64,000 nucleotides of DNA from Protula sp. h YS-2021 (lineage: Eukaryota; Annelida; Polychaeta; Sabellida; Serpulidae), in assembly GCA_949752745.1 (NCBI GenBank), contig OX457031.1:5097849-5161848 (forward strand), in the 5' to 3' direction. The position numbers and the translations under genes are program-made. The notes below the pieces were generated by a model that saw only the letters and a program-made list of their open reading frames with translations, ran no database searches and was not told the origin of the DNA. Each line of letters begins with the position of its first letter. Within the stretch, counting starts at the first letter, position 1. This document shows, piece after piece, positions 49,457-59,980 of this stretch.

Positions 49457-51725
49457 CACTTAGATACAGAGGTTTAGAGCAAGAGAGTAAAGGAGAGAGG
49501 AAGAGAAGCCATGAGAAGCCTTAATAAATACCGGCCAAGGCACTTGTTCGCCTGACATCGTAACAAGCTCTGCCAAGGGACCTTTTCTGTTGTTGATGGC
49601 AACCGTTATGATGTCATAGAACCTCTCGCTGTATTTGCTCAGTATTTGAAACGACCTGACAGAGAAAAATTATGAAATACAAGAATTCGATTTAATGAAA
49701 GACCAGAATAGAAAACTCGTTAATAAGACTTGAAATAGGTAATTTGTTATTTTATTTATCTTTTTTCATCAAGGGTTTATCTAATATATCGGATAATCTA
49801 ATAATCTGCCACGGAATTTCTATTATTAGAATACGCGATATGGTCTGTACTCACTGTCTCAACACTCACATCTGCAACTATATAACGCAGCTTTCATTCT
49901 TTGCACGGACTATGAATAGCGAAGTTGGTGACAAATTCAAGCAAACCTTGTGCTCGCTAGCACTACACTTTCTAGTTGTGATTTTGTAAGTCGGCAGTCA
50001 AAGGCAAAAATTTGCGTTAAATGCTTAAAATAAAATTACTCAGTTTTACAATACAATCGTTTGATTATTTAAACTTTTCCCTGACTTTTACACTTACTTA
50101 AGAAAAGTAATGGCTTTCTCGAGGACTGATTTTAAGTCATAAGAACTCATTATTGCAGTTGCTGGCTTCTTTCCAACCTCAAGCAGAGTGTCAAAGAATG
50201 CGTCAAAAACTTCAGGATGTTTCTAAAACAGCGAAAAGCAAAGTAATTCAATATATTTCTCGGCGGATGAAGCAAAAATTCCCTTTTTGTTCTAAAAGAA
50301 ATGATTGATTAATTAAAATGTGACTGGGTAATTGCTCAAGAATTAGCTTCACTGCTAGCAAATTGCATTAATTTTAAGATAATAAATATTAAACGATGAA
50401 ATAAAAAACGGAATCGAGGCAGAATTGTTTAGATCTTTCTGTAAGTTTCAATGTCATATAAAATGTTTTTTATAACGAAGTATTTCTTCTAATATACTTT
50501 TTCCCATCGCAGATAAAAATGCTTTGTTTGATCTTCGTTTCAAAGGTTTGATGTAAAACAAAGTATTTCGGCATCTTCACTGAATTAACTTGGTATTTAC
50601 TCCAATATACGATGTGAATAGAAATCTGTGTCTTGCCTTCCATTCTATCAACTTTCGCTTCGTAAGCACAGTTTGTAGAAACTGCAAAGTTTTTTCCGCA
50701 CCGCACTGGACACAGGCAGTAATTAAATCACGCACATCGTTCGACTGGTCATTGCTGGTCAAAGAGATAAAGTACACACCGTGAGCAAGATACACGAAGT
50801 ACGGAAGGTACACAAAATTCACAGGCCGTTCTCAAGTCAAGCATATACTCACACTGGTAATTGCTGGTCAAAATACTGAAGGTACACGAAGTACATCAAA
50901 TACACAGGAAGAACAAAATACACAAAGCACACAAAGTACATGAAGTACAGAGGATAGGCCAAATGCACAAAACACACAAAGTACATGAAGTACACAGGAG
51001 ACTCCAAATACACCAGGCACAAAACGCACACCACATTTACAACATAATCAGAGAGTTATCCTTTCTTCGCTTGTAACAAGCATATACAAATTAGACTGAT
51101 AAACAATCCATTACATTTATTTTACAGATTACAGGAATTATATCAATTGCATCATTTACTTCTATTTTTTTCGACTGCATTTATGTAGCACTTTGGCCAA
51201 GTTGTCAACATTCATAAGTACTTATTTGTTTTGATATACAGCTTATATAGCAATCATATGTTTAGTATTTCCAGTACGATGAAAACAAAACGAAACACTT
51301 AGATCAGTTGAGGACCATAACTGAAGGATTATAGAAGTCTTTTATGGGCAGAAAGCGGCTGCAGTGCTTCACTAGATAAATATGATCACATAACTTGACA
51401 TAATGATGTGATCATAAAGTGGCTGCAGTGCTTCACTAGATAAATATGATCACATCACACTTGATATGATGATGTGATCATAAAGTGGCTGCAGTGATTC
51501 ACTAGATAAACACGATCACATCACTTGACATTTTGGGATATTTTGACATCATCTTACCTCATATACTGGCTTGTTAAGTGATCATTTTAGACGTGGAATA
51601 ACAACTTACGTGACGCTGCCGAGAATGGTGTCAAATTCCTTGGCATATTTCTCAGACACTGCCTCGTCATCCTCCTCTGTTTTTATGCCCCTTATATCCT
51701 GAATTAATTCTGACAGCCGCGACAT
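37288..51725 (-). CDS. TIR gene A: ARM-like, coiled-coil, Death, TIR, TIR, CaaX protein (complete)
   Basis: Eighteen coding exons (transcription order): 51610-51725, 50601-50754, 50098-50222, 49532-49655, 48073-48206, 47670-47835, 46772-46973, 46121-46269, 45620-45832, 42546-42693, 42079-42145, 41227-41458, 40705-40978, 40109-40235, 39612-39744, 38985-39219, 38365-38462, 37288-37980. Predicted length is about 1,129 residues. Every junction has GT-AG ends and matching phase. The start ATG has an in-frame TAA eight codons upstream. Order: helical ARM/HEAT-like repeats (residues about 1-530), coiled coil (about 535-610), Death (about 610-700), TIR1 (about 710-865), linker, TIR2 (about 905-1035), polar tail, CaaX box CCLL. 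The plan recalls SARM1 and, for Death-TIR, MyD88. A role in innate immune or NAD-related signalling at membranes is inferred. Least certain: the exon 2 donor. Confidence 0.88.
38365..38462 (-). CDS. Gene A exon 17: inter-TIR linker
   Basis: A 98-nt exon encoding [19 protein letters not shown] followed by a polar, Lys/Glu-rich stretch. It joins TIR1 to TIR2. The aromatic first half is conserved in gene B, the second half is not. Confidence 0.88.
38463..38984. other. Gene A intron 16
   Basis: AT-rich intron sequence, no repeat or exon seen. Confidence 0.6.
38985..40235 (-). CDS. Gene A exons 14-16: first TIR domain
   Basis: Three exons (127, 133 and 235 nt). Box 1 is [19 protein letters not shown]. 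The loop after strand B is [17 protein letters not shown] in place of the RDxxPG BB loop of Toll and MyD88. Then [20 protein letters not shown], in which the Glu of NREV lies where SARM1-type TIR enzymes have their catalytic Glu, followed by [18 protein letters not shown] and a longer C-terminal helix region ending FTHAPDP. It is of the SARM1/bacterial-like type. NAD cleavage is possible but not shown. Confidence 0.9.
40405..40690. repeat. (TATG)n microsatellite
   Basis: About 285 bases of TATG/TGTG-type tetranucleotides inside intron 13 of gene A, ending about 14 bases from the donor of exon 13. The long Cys/Met/Tyr/Val open frames are artefacts. Confidence 0.97.
40705..40978 (-). CDS. Gene A exon 13: Death domain
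   Basis: One 274-nt exon encodes a full Death-fold domain. Characteristic positions are [19 protein letters not shown] (helices 2-3 with the W..LA..LG pattern), [12 protein letters not shown] (helix 4-5) and [20 protein letters not shown] (helix 5-6). It differs from gene B at only three of 91 residues. Death domains assemble with each other in signalling complexes, as in MyD88-IRAK; partners here are unknown. The phase is 0 in, 1 out, in both genes. Confidence 0.92.
41227..41458 (-). CDS. Gene A exon 12: coiled coil
   Basis: Seventy-seven residues of charged heptads, for example [20 protein letters not shown] and [20 protein letters not shown]. Hydrophobic a/d positions with Glu/Lys elsewhere indicate a long parallel coiled coil, likely for oligomerisation. 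It lies between the helical repeats and the Death domain. The C-terminal half is almost identical to the same exon in gene B, the N-terminal half is not. Confidence 0.88.
41459..42078. other. Gene A intron 11
   Basis: Contains a short run of aagaatataat repeats next to the exon 12 acceptor and otherwise plain AT-rich sequence. Confidence 0.6.
42079..51725 (-). CDS. Gene A exons 1-11: ARM/HEAT-like sensor half
   Basis: Eleven exons, mostly one per helical repeat, encode about 530 residues of amphipathic alpha-helical sequence. Representative pieces are [81 protein letters not shown] and [20 protein letters not shown]. Recurring features are a KHP or HPE start and a helical pair ending in a hydrophobic face, as in ARM or HEAT repeats. 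I see no catalytic motif. In SARM1 the ARM domain holds the TIR part inactive and senses NAD and NMN; a sensing or autoinhibitory role here is by analogy only. Exon 2 ends at donor GTAAAT (50600), chosen because it alone gives phase 0 with a reasonable signal. Confidence 0.8.
42700..43284. repeat. Intronic minisatellite, left part, core gtcctaaaacacat
   Basis: About twenty degenerate copies of a 30-35 base unit (gtaaacgtcctaaaacacat plus atagcaat) in intron 9 of gene A. The array resumes at 44763 after an inserted element. Confidence 0.85.
43285..44762. mobile_element. Inserted inverted-repeat element, about 1.48 kb
   Basis: The ends are inverted copies: left ctggagtgaagtccaaagg, right (reverse complement) cacgggtgaaatccaaagg; further in, both ends carry aaaaaccgcc. 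It interrupts the gtcctaaa minisatellite, present on both sides. No transposase is visible, so it would be a non-autonomous element or a decayed one. Inside are two related tracts, tctgtccatctgtctgtctg near 43561 and ccgtccgtctgtcggtccgt near 44404. The family is not recognised. Confidence 0.65.
44763..45075. repeat. Intronic minisatellite, right part, core aatgtaaatgtcatagagc
   Basis: Continuation of the interrupted array, with about fifteen copies of a 19-22 base unit. The unit starts as gtcctaaagcaatgtaaat, linking it to the left part, then drifts. Confidence 0.85.
45076..45425. other. Gene A intron 9, unassigned
   Basis: No repeat or exon seen. Confidence 0.5.
45430..45619 (-). repeat. 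Two partial copies of the exon 9 tail
   Basis: Just downstream of exon 9 of gene A are two degenerate direct copies of its last 40-50 bases plus donor region. The first reads [12 protein letters not shown] then donor GTGAGTATG, preceded by a ctgcag acceptor; exon 9 itself ends [12 protein letters not shown] then GTGAGT. The second (about 45470-45500) reads like [11 protein letters not shown] but its donor has become GCGAAT. Confidence 0.8.
45620..45832 (-). CDS. Gene A exon 9: ARM-like repeat
   Basis: Seventy-one codons, phase 0 at both ends, acceptor gatatcacag and donor GTGAGTAT. Encodes a two-to-three-helix repeat including [11 protein letters not shown] and [14 protein letters not shown]. 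The gene B counterpart is two codons longer and about half identical. Alternative 3' ends may be possible because of the adjacent exon-tail copies. Confidence 0.88.
47119..47215. repeat. (AT)n microsatellite
   Basis: Long AT run in intron 6 of gene A. Confidence 0.97.
48412..48505. repeat. (AAT)n(AAG)n microsatellite
   Basis: About 50 bases of AAT then about 45 bases of AAG triplets in intron 4 of gene A. Confidence 0.97.
48510..49255. other. Gene A intron 4, unassigned
   Basis: No exon seen; a G run at 48949-48963. Confidence 0.45.
49257..49455. repeat. (AG)n and (GATA)n microsatellites
   Basis: A run of about 95 bases of AG, then after a spacer about 50 bases of GATA, in intron 4 of gene A, about 75 bases from the donor of exon 4. 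Confidence 0.97.
50770..51020. repeat. Degenerate repeat, core aagtacatgaagtacac
   Basis: Units of about 10 and 60-70 bases based on acacaaagtacatgaagtac and caggag, in intron 1 of gene A. A block at 50750-50762 (attgctggtcaaa) recurs near 50858 and includes the acceptor of exon 2, so part of the splice site has been duplicated. Confidence 0.8.
51345..51535. repeat. Three copies of a 57-65 base unit
   Basis: Unit aagtggctgcagtgcttcac tagataaatatgatcacatc acttgacat, in intron 1 of gene A close to exon 1. Confidence 0.9.
51610..51725 (-). CDS. Gene A exon 1: start of the protein
   Basis: ATG at 51725-51723 in the context gccatcATGtcg. An in-frame TAA lies eight codons upstream with no acceptor between, so this is a credible start. 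It encodes [20 protein letters not shown] and a second acidic helix, ending at donor GTAAGTTG in phase 2. Confidence 0.82.
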
Positions 51726-52960
51726 GATGGCGTAATTAGTAGTCCTTGATTAAAACACGAACTTCTATCTCAAGTCTTCATAACACGCATTTCTATCTCA
51801 AGTCTCAAGAGAATTATATTGAACTTCTAAAATAAACACAAACAACTAAGAAAAACCAATAAAAAGATAAAGGATTGCTCTGTTGACAATAACATATTTT
51901 ACACATTCAAACGGCAAGATGTCTGTATTGTTAAACAGCCGTTCACCAAACAACGGATGTGTACTTAAACGTCGCTACTATGTTGAGTAATACACAAGAG
52001 TATGCATTACTGGTACACACAGTGTAGTATAACGCAACACTATAGTGAGCAATAAAACGATTGTAATATTGTAATGTTAATACTTTATGTGATATTGGTA
52101 ACCAGCTTAGGGTATGTTTTGATGTTCTCCAATCAAAATATGTTACAATAGTAAAAAGGATAGGCCATGTGTGTGTTGTCAGTGAGCACATGAATGATTG
52201 ATCTAGTTTAGTACATGACTGAATTACGTCAATCCCTTACACTAATAATGATCAAGTTGGAAATTCAATAACCTAAATGCAGCAGGGAAAACGAAGTACG
52301 GATTCACAAGTGTATCTCTTTTCTATTAGGCGAGAACTATAACATAATCAACGTTAATGCTATTGCTACGTTTGTAAAGATATTGCCATTAGTCTTTGGT
52401 ATGGTATCAGTGACTAGTCAAGATTCGTTGTGTTGTTACTAATGATATATGCGTCAATGGGCGATTGATATAACTGACTCCTGTTTTCTGTTTTATATTT
52501 ATTATATTCAATATATTATTTATTACATTTATTTATTATCGTATTTAGATGCAGAGTGATCTTAGATGTGATTGTTCAACATTACTTGCACTGACCTATT
52601 TTTAAGGTTGTAATTTAGAGGACGAGGTCTAGCTGTATATTTCATGTATCATCGAATTATTCTAATTGCCTACCTGACGCAAATTTTCTGTTCGGGATGT
52701 TAATAATTTTCAATCTATTGCGTCCATTGTTGTTATTTGCATGTTTATAATATTATTGATACTGATTTGTTTTTCATTCACCGATGCCAGCATGGCAAAA
52801 TAAAACTTCCAGGAATGCTTAATTAGCCTGGGAGCTACGGACCAAATGTTAAGATTTCAAGGCCCGTTTGCTTCAATGTGCTTGAGAGTAATACTATTGG
52901 AATCTACTTTTCCAACCGTTGCATTTTAATTTGACGATTTCCGTAATTTTAATACACTAA
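51726..52960. other. Upstream region of gene A
   Basis: Should hold the 5' UTR and promoter of gene A. I see no convincing TATA box or other motif, and no other gene. Confidence 0.45.
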
Positions 52961-52964
52961 AGCG

Positions 52965-53745
52965 GTGAATCAATACATAGCAAAATCCAACACATGGGTG
53001 AAATCTGCTTCGGCAAAATCACTGCATCGGTGAAATCATTATATCGGTGAAATCACTGCAGCCGTGAAATCACTGCATTACTGAAATCAGTCCACCGGTA
53101 AAATCATTACATCGGTGAAATCACTACATCGCTGAAATCACTGCATCAGTGAAATCATTGCATTTGTGAAATCAATACATAGATAAAATCACTGCATCAG
53201 TGAAATCACTACATCGGTGAAATCACTGCAGCGGTAAAATCACTGCATCGGTGAAGTAACTACATCGCTGAAATCACTGCATCGGTGAAATCATTGCATT
53301 TGTGAAATCACTACAGGGATAAAATCACTGCATAGGTGAAATCAGTACATCGGTGGAATCTCTGCAGCGATGAAATCGCTGCATCGGTGAAATCATTACA
53401 TTTGTAAAATGTACATTTGCATCGATGGAATCACCACATCGGTGAAATCAGGGCATCGGTACAATCATTGCAGCGGTGAAATTACTCCATCGGTGAAATC
53501 ACACACCGGTGAAATCACTGCATCGGTCAAATCACTGCATCGGTCAAATCGTTGCGTCGGTGAAATCAGCACATCAGTGAAATCATCACATCAGTGAAAT
53601 CACTGCATCGGTGAAATCAGTACATAGGTGAATTCTGTATCGGTGAAACTACTACATCGATGAAATCACTACGTTGGAGAAATCACTGCATCGATGAAAT
53701 CACACACCAGTGAAATCATTACATTGTTGAAATCACTACACCTTT
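52965..53745. repeat. Minisatellite, core atcggtgaaatcactgc
   Basis: About 45 copies of a 15-17 base unit, tcggtgaaatcactgca, with many single-base variants, between the two TIR genes and 1.2 kb upstream of gene A. Confidence 0.95.
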
Positions 53746-53892
53746 AATGTTTAGCAATTTTGTGATTTACGACATGTAATTTCAGTGATTTTTAATGGCT
53801 TTGGATTTTGTAGAGTGATGTTTAAGCAAGAGAGTATGTCTTCACCACTGATAAGGCATGCTTATTACACGGAGATCTAAAACAAATGGCTC

Positions 53893-53897
<5 letters not shown>

Positions 53898-53979
<82 letters not shown>
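53898..53979. repeat. (AG)n microsatellite
   Basis: About 80 bases of AG. Confidence 0.97.
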
Positions 53980-53985
<6 letters not shown>

Positions 53986-54026
53986 GAAAATAAGAAAGAA
54001 AATCATTGTTTCATATTTTGCCAAAC

Positions 54027-54032
54027 TTTATT
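54027..54032 (-). promoter_or_regulatory. Possible polyadenylation signal of gene B
   Basis: AATAAA on the minus strand (tttatt on plus), about 900 bases past the stop of gene B. It would imply a long 3' UTR; no nearer canonical signal was noticed. Confidence 0.3.
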
Positions 54033-54289
54033 GCAACTTGACTTGAATAATTAAAATAAAAAATTTCCTCTTTGACAAGGCAAACTATTCCACACTTATC
54101 ATGGACAAAGCTTCTTTCGTTAAGGATATGATAAAATCAATAACGTACTTTGTCTATTTAAAGTGTAACTAAGATTTATCAGTGTTTGGAATTTAATTAT
54201 CAAGAAAAACATTAAGCATTACAAGAAAACAATAACCTAACTTTTGTCCAGAAACGAGGGATATATCGCTGTGAACATAAAATCAGTCT

Positions 54290-54905
54290 TTGACGCATGA
54301 TCACGCATTTCGCAAGGTATCACGGACCATTCGAATACCAAGGATATCAAGATAAGGTATTAAATTGAACCAAGATCACTCACATCGCTTCATATCACAG
54401 ACCATGTGGACACCAAGATCAGGTATTCACTTGACTCAAGATCACACATATCATATCACTAAGATGAGGTATTTACGTATCTCAGATCATTTGTATATTA
54501 CTGATAATTGAGCCAAAACGAGGCATATTTAGGACACTCAAAATCACTGTAAGCATTTTATAAGACAGGATGTGCACATGGGATAAAGTATCGACGTGAC
54601 TCAAGATATATGATTTCACTTTATATTGAACATTAGGCCACAAAAAGGCCTATCTACCGGACTTCAGAGTACTCAGTGTATTTTCTATCACAGACGCCGT
54701 AGGAGTGAGATGAAGGTATTTACTTGTGTCAAGGACAATCACACCACTTTGATTTACCGATAATAACCAACAAAGTCCGCTGTTTACTGGTTTCACAAAT
54801 ATCACTGCATAACGTTGATGAAGGTGTTTAGCCAAAAACAAAGACAGATGTCTACTAGATTCACGAATATCACTGCATAGCGCCGCTGATGTAATCACGA
54901 GAAGG
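54290..54905. repeat. Degenerate repeats near the 3' end of gene B
   Basis: Loose copies of a unit with atatcacagaccat, caccaagatcaggtattcac and tgactcaagatcacacatat (54290-54610), then two copies of a unit with cacgaatatcactgcatag and aaaacaaagac (about 54780-54890). Confidence 0.7.
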
Positions 54906-54929
54906 ACTATATGCTTGGCTGGATCTCAC

Positions 54930-55769
54930 CTATATTAGCGTACATGATGACGATTTTGCCGCTGCTTCTTTTGCCGGCTTCTCTTTTCTTTCATTACTTA
55001 GTGCATCTGTACTTGTTGTAACATCCGGCGTCGAATCACGTTGAGGATTAACAGGCCTTTTCTGAGTTTCCACTTCCTCATCTCCTCCGTCCTGACAGTT
55101 TTCAGAACTACACAGTTCAATGTCATCTTTTGTCGGCTTTTCACTGGATTCAAATATTGGATTAGGATCAACAGATTCTCTGGTTTCTTCATTGTTGTTG
55201 CCCCCATCATGCGATTTTACAGGACCGGGCTGTTCAACACATGAATCAGGTTTTGTATCGTTTTTGGAATTCATTTCATTAAGAGTCCTGTCTTCTTTAG
55301 TGATTTTAATAGGCTCTAGAGGTTTCATCCGTGGGATGTGGGTGACGAGTTTATCATAGAGCTGATCCATTTGTGGACATGTCCAAGTGTTTTGTACATC
55401 AATATCAGGTTTACAGAAATCGATATACAGCAGCTGAGTAAAAACCATGCTCATTGGTCCAGCGGGGGGCCACGTGGTGTCCTCAAGTAGCAGCGGAACT
55501 ATGGGTTTCTTCAGAGCGTCGGCGAGACTGACCTCTCTACGACAATTAGCCGACAGCGCGTATTTTGACGTCACACAGGAAACAACTACCTGGCAGCCGC
55601 GGATTCCTTTATCGATCTTGTCATAGAGTGAGTCTCCTCCTCCCATCTGCATGATATCCAGCCAGCACACGTAGCCCTTTGCGGTGAGAGTCTTATATAA
55701 CTTCTTAATCTGTGGCTGCTTGCCCCACTGGTACGAGATGAATACCTCAGGACTTTCCATTTCTTCCTC
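54930..55769 (-). CDS. Gene B exon 18: second TIR domain, long tail and CaaX box
   Basis: Terminal exon of 279 residues. The TIR part ([20 protein letters not shown] through LLYIDFC) differs from gene A at about nine of 125 positions; the Glu of NCRREV and the MGGGD loop are kept. The tail after the TIR is about 50 residues longer than in gene A and not alignable with confidence; it is acidic, then basic near the end ([14 protein letters not shown]). The last four residues, CTLI, fit a geranylgeranyl-type CaaX box. A CaaX motif thus survives at the end of two otherwise diverged tails. Confidence 0.92.
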   Translation of the reverse strand, partial: EEEMESPEVFISYQWGKQPQIKKLYKTLTAKGYVCWLDIMQMGGGDSLYDKIDKGIRGCQVVVSCVTSKYALSANCRREVSLADALKKPIVPLLLEDTTWPPAGPMSMVFTQLLYIDFCKPDIDVQNTWTCPQMDQLYDKLVTHIPRMKPLEPIKITKEDRTLNEMNSKNDTKPDSCVEQPGPVKSHDGGNNNEETRESVDPNPIFESSEKPTKDDIELCSSENCQDGGDEEVETQKRPVNPQRDSTPDVTTSTDALSNERKEKPAKEAAAKSSSCTLI

Positions 55770-58700
55770 CTGCTTGAAAAACAAAGATTTCTCCTTATAT
55801 TCCTGCCAACATTATAAATGTACAAAATTGTAAAAATAGTTAATCAATTAAGGTAGACATGAAATCTCTGTGAGATATAACGAAACTTGATAAAAAATAA
55901 AACATTTATATAGTCAAAAAAAAATCGCTAGATGAAATACCTTTTCTTCAGTCTTGTGCGACACAGCATGCTCCGTTTCTTCTTTAGGCTTGATAACAAT
56001 AATTTCTTCTGGGGGACTCCACCAATCTCGATATAAATCTATGGTAAAAATAAGTATACCGATATAAAATAACACATTGTGTTACAAAGTATTAAGCATA
56101 AAGTATATCATAATTTAAGAGTCTTCCTTACTGAAGCTATGCACATGATAGCCGTGAAGCACTCAATTTACCCACATATGCTTACCGGAAGTAATCATTG
56201 CTGGGTCAGGCGCGTGGGTGAATCGAATCTGCATGAGCAGCTCCTGGAACTTTGCTGTTGGCCAATATCGCTCATCACCAGCGGTCTCTCCAGGCCGAGC
56301 AAAGAATCGGACAAAGATGTACTCGCCGAATATGGGTCCCATGGAGCCTGGCGGCGGCCATGACAATTTCTCCATCAGCAGCGGTATCATTGGCTTACCC
56401 AAGGTCACTGATAAGTTCACCTGATATTGTGAATAAGCATGTCTTTAATTAATACGATAAAACTGCACTGGTTGGCAACTAGTAAAAAAGTAAAATATAC
56501 AAATAAATTTTGTGTTTTCTTTCTTCCAGATACCGAAATTTGTTTGAGAAATCTCCTAATAGAATGATTAACTCATGTATTAAATTAGAAGCGTTACCTG
56601 CATTTGTGCAGTTTTGTTTAAAATGTCAAAACAATTATTCCTTATTAATTATATTTTTTGCTTGATAGAAATTTTTCACTGTTACAAAAGTATTAGACAT
56701 ACCTCACGATTGCAGTTTGCAGATTTGGCGTACTTTTCTGACACACAGCAGATGACCACTTTAGCTGCTCTGATTCCCTGGTCAATTTTCGCGAACAGTT
56801 TGTCTCCTCCTCCCATTTGTCCAATGTCCATCCAGCTGGTAACAATACCAGATAAAACAGTAGACTAACAGCTGCTAGCTCGAGGTTCTTGTAATAGAAT
56901 ATCAAATATTTATACCTAAGGTTTTCATTACGTATCTGCACTGATAAATGAAAACGAATTTCAAATACGAGACACCTATGCATAATAAAAATCCTGGCAT
57001 TGTAAGTAAGGCTTTTTGTGTGCGACTATAACTTTGGTGGGATTGTGTCTTGTGATGACACAGTATATATGTAATTCAAACATTTTCCTGACCTCTTATA
57101 TCCGGCCATCTCTAGGTGTTTGTGGAGCAGCTTGACTTCCTGCTGGTGGCCCCACTGGTAGCTGATGAAGATGGGAGGGGGATCCCATTCCTCCGTATCG
57201 TCCTCCTCTACTACACCCTCTGTAAGTCATTTTATTGTTGACAAACATATAGAATGCAAGTAGAGACGTGTGTGCATAAATAAGAGAGTGAGTAATGTTC
57301 GCTAAGCTATCTAAGATCAAAATTAAAAAATAAGGCATGCTGTATCTTAAGAAAGAATACGTAGAAGTATTGTATGTAATGAATAATAAGCAACGACTGT
57401 GTGATAAATTTGAGATAGATGATGACGGAATGATGACACAATATTACAACAGAAACAAATAATATCGATCCTGTTGCTACACGAAACCAAGACTTGTGAA
57501 CGTGAGAACTACAGAAATAAGTGTTAATTGTGATATACAATGTGGTCATCAGTCACTAACCTGTTTGCTTCAGTGCATTTTCTACAATCATCGCGGCGTC
57601 AACGCGGTTCATTTCATTCAGGGCCTGCTCAACCGCAAAAGTGGCGTCCCTGGTTTTGTGTGTGGCGAACCATTCGTCAAGTAGACTGAGGCAGGGATCC
57701 GGCTGTGTTGCCCAGTTCCTTATGTCGTCATTAGAATAACCGAGCCGCGTTGCTAGGTAACGCCAATCATACTCTGCCTCCGGGTTCATCAATTTTGCGA
57801 CATCACGAGACCAGACAGGGGCGTGGCTCAGAGTCTGACAACATGTTTTGCAACTTATTTATTGTATTCACATATATCCATTATATGCGCAAAAATAACA
57901 CTACCAATGGTACACCATTTATTAAATAAATTAATTGCAACGCATTTCTCTGACGGAAAGTTCGTTTCGCCACCAAGTGCTGCAGCCTCTCCTCTAACCT
58001 TCCATCTTATTTTTATCATTTTATTATAATACCCTTTGTTGTTATAGATCCAAGAATTAGTTTGATAAGTAATTTTGAGAACTTTTGAAGCGGTGCGTTA
58101 GATTATGGAATTTAAAGCACTGTTTACCTTTTTGTCTATTTCCTCCACCTTTTCCACTGTTTCTTCCACTACTTCCTCCAGTTCTTCCAGCTTCTCAGCT
58201 TGCTCTGCGACGTCATTTCCAACGGCGCTCACTGATTCGTCGATTTGCTTTACGTCATCTTCGGCCTTGTCAACGCGTTTTTCGGTTTTGCTTGTTTTCA
58301 CATCAACTTGTTTTATTTCTTCTTTTCTTTCACTGACACCTTTTGAAACGGCTTCCAAGCTGTATGCATTAAATAAAAACATCAACAGTCAATTAGGTAT
58401 CTTCAATAAAACATTCTGAGATACTCCTTGTAAAGATCTATGCCATGACTAGGAAAACTTACATTAAGAGATAATTGCTAGTACAGTCAGTGGAATAAAG
58501 TTACTGCCGGTAAAGATCGATGCCGTAGTTATGGGAACAGAAAAGCTTACAGGAAAACTTACATTTAGAGATAACTGTTATTGCAACTAGTGGAACAAAA
58601 TTTGTGCCGGTAAAGATCGATGCCATAGGTAGGAGAACGGAAGGCTAGCATTCAGAGATAACTTTCATTTACAATGAGTGGAACAAAATAAAGATCGGTG

Positions 58701-59941
58701 TCATAGGTATGGGAAAGGAAAGAGAAGGTCAGTCCAATTTCAACACCAAAGCTACAAGTATTGAAAACAAATTACTTCTTTGAACAATTTCATTCTAGAA
58801 AACTTGTAATTCACTGACGACGAAAATTAGTCCCAGCAAAAACTATTGGCTCTTTCAGATCAAAGCAACTATCAAAAAAACACCAAAAGCAAATATTTTT
58901 TTTTAAAAAAATAACATTGTAAGGTACTGACGAACAAGATCAAAGTCGCTAGTGGAGAAGAGAAACGTTGCCTTCAGAGGAGAACAAAGCTTCCAGGACA
59001 GTGCAAAGCAACCTGTCAGAGATATGCAAGTCTTCCAAAAAAGGTTATAGCCACTTCATGGGAAGATCTGAGTTCGTCCCTGTTAGCGATCCAACTCAGG
59101 CCAACTCATTTATATAAAGTTACTCTCTGATCAGGGTATTGAATTGCTGTCATCGTCAAGGAAGACTAATAAAATCGTTGCGAGAAAAGATCCTAACTGT
59201 CACCATGACAACGAAAAATCCAATAGCTCAGGAAAGATAAGAGGCACTTTCGGCGTAGGTCGAACTCAACGGGATATTTTATTGAATTACACGTAATCAG
59301 CTATGACTAGTGATTTGTTCCGTTTTGCGTTTTTTTCTACACTTTATAATGTTAGATCCTTAACATAAAAAGTGAACCTTAAACTAAATTAAATAAACAA
59401 TAACCACTGTTATAATATAACCACTGTTATAATATAACCACTCTTTTAACATAACGACTGTTATAACATAACCACTGTTTGTGATATATTGTTCACCTTT
59501 CGGGCAAAGTTTGGACCGCTGGAAATGCGGCATGAAAAAGGGTAATCTATTGATATAAGCAGCCAGTGAATGGCCGCTTGGGCAATAAACACAAAACATA
59601 ACATATGACGACATGAGGTCTGTGGGACCTCCTGTGTCTTCAGTGTAGACAGTCTGCATTTTCAAAAGTTTCCTAATTGCAGGCCGAGTTTGACGGGTTT
59701 CTTAATCAACCAGAAGCCTGAGTAAAGTTTTCCCTTTTTCTGTAGATAGTGAAATTCGCCACAAAAGCAAGCACTCGCGTTAACGTTAATTGCATATAAA
59801 GTCACGTGATCGCGGCGAGTTCACCTACCTTCTGTTTTCTATGATGTTCACCGACCATATCGTGTACTGCTGCACTGACGGGTCTTTCTCACATTCTGTT
59901 AACACAAAAGTATATTTGCCAGGAGATTATACTATTCAACC

Positions 59942-59980
<39 letters not shown>

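Noticed and set aside
37288..51725. Calling gene A a SARM1 or MyD88 orthologue
   Set aside because: It has a Death domain where SARM1 has two SAM domains, and it has two TIRs. Its TIR loop differs from the BB loop of MyD88. Only a similarity of plan is claimed.
54650..54898. Minus-strand open frame just beyond the gene B stop as an extra exon
   Set aside because: It lies in degenerate repeats, follows a clean stop with a CaaX end, and shows no domain.
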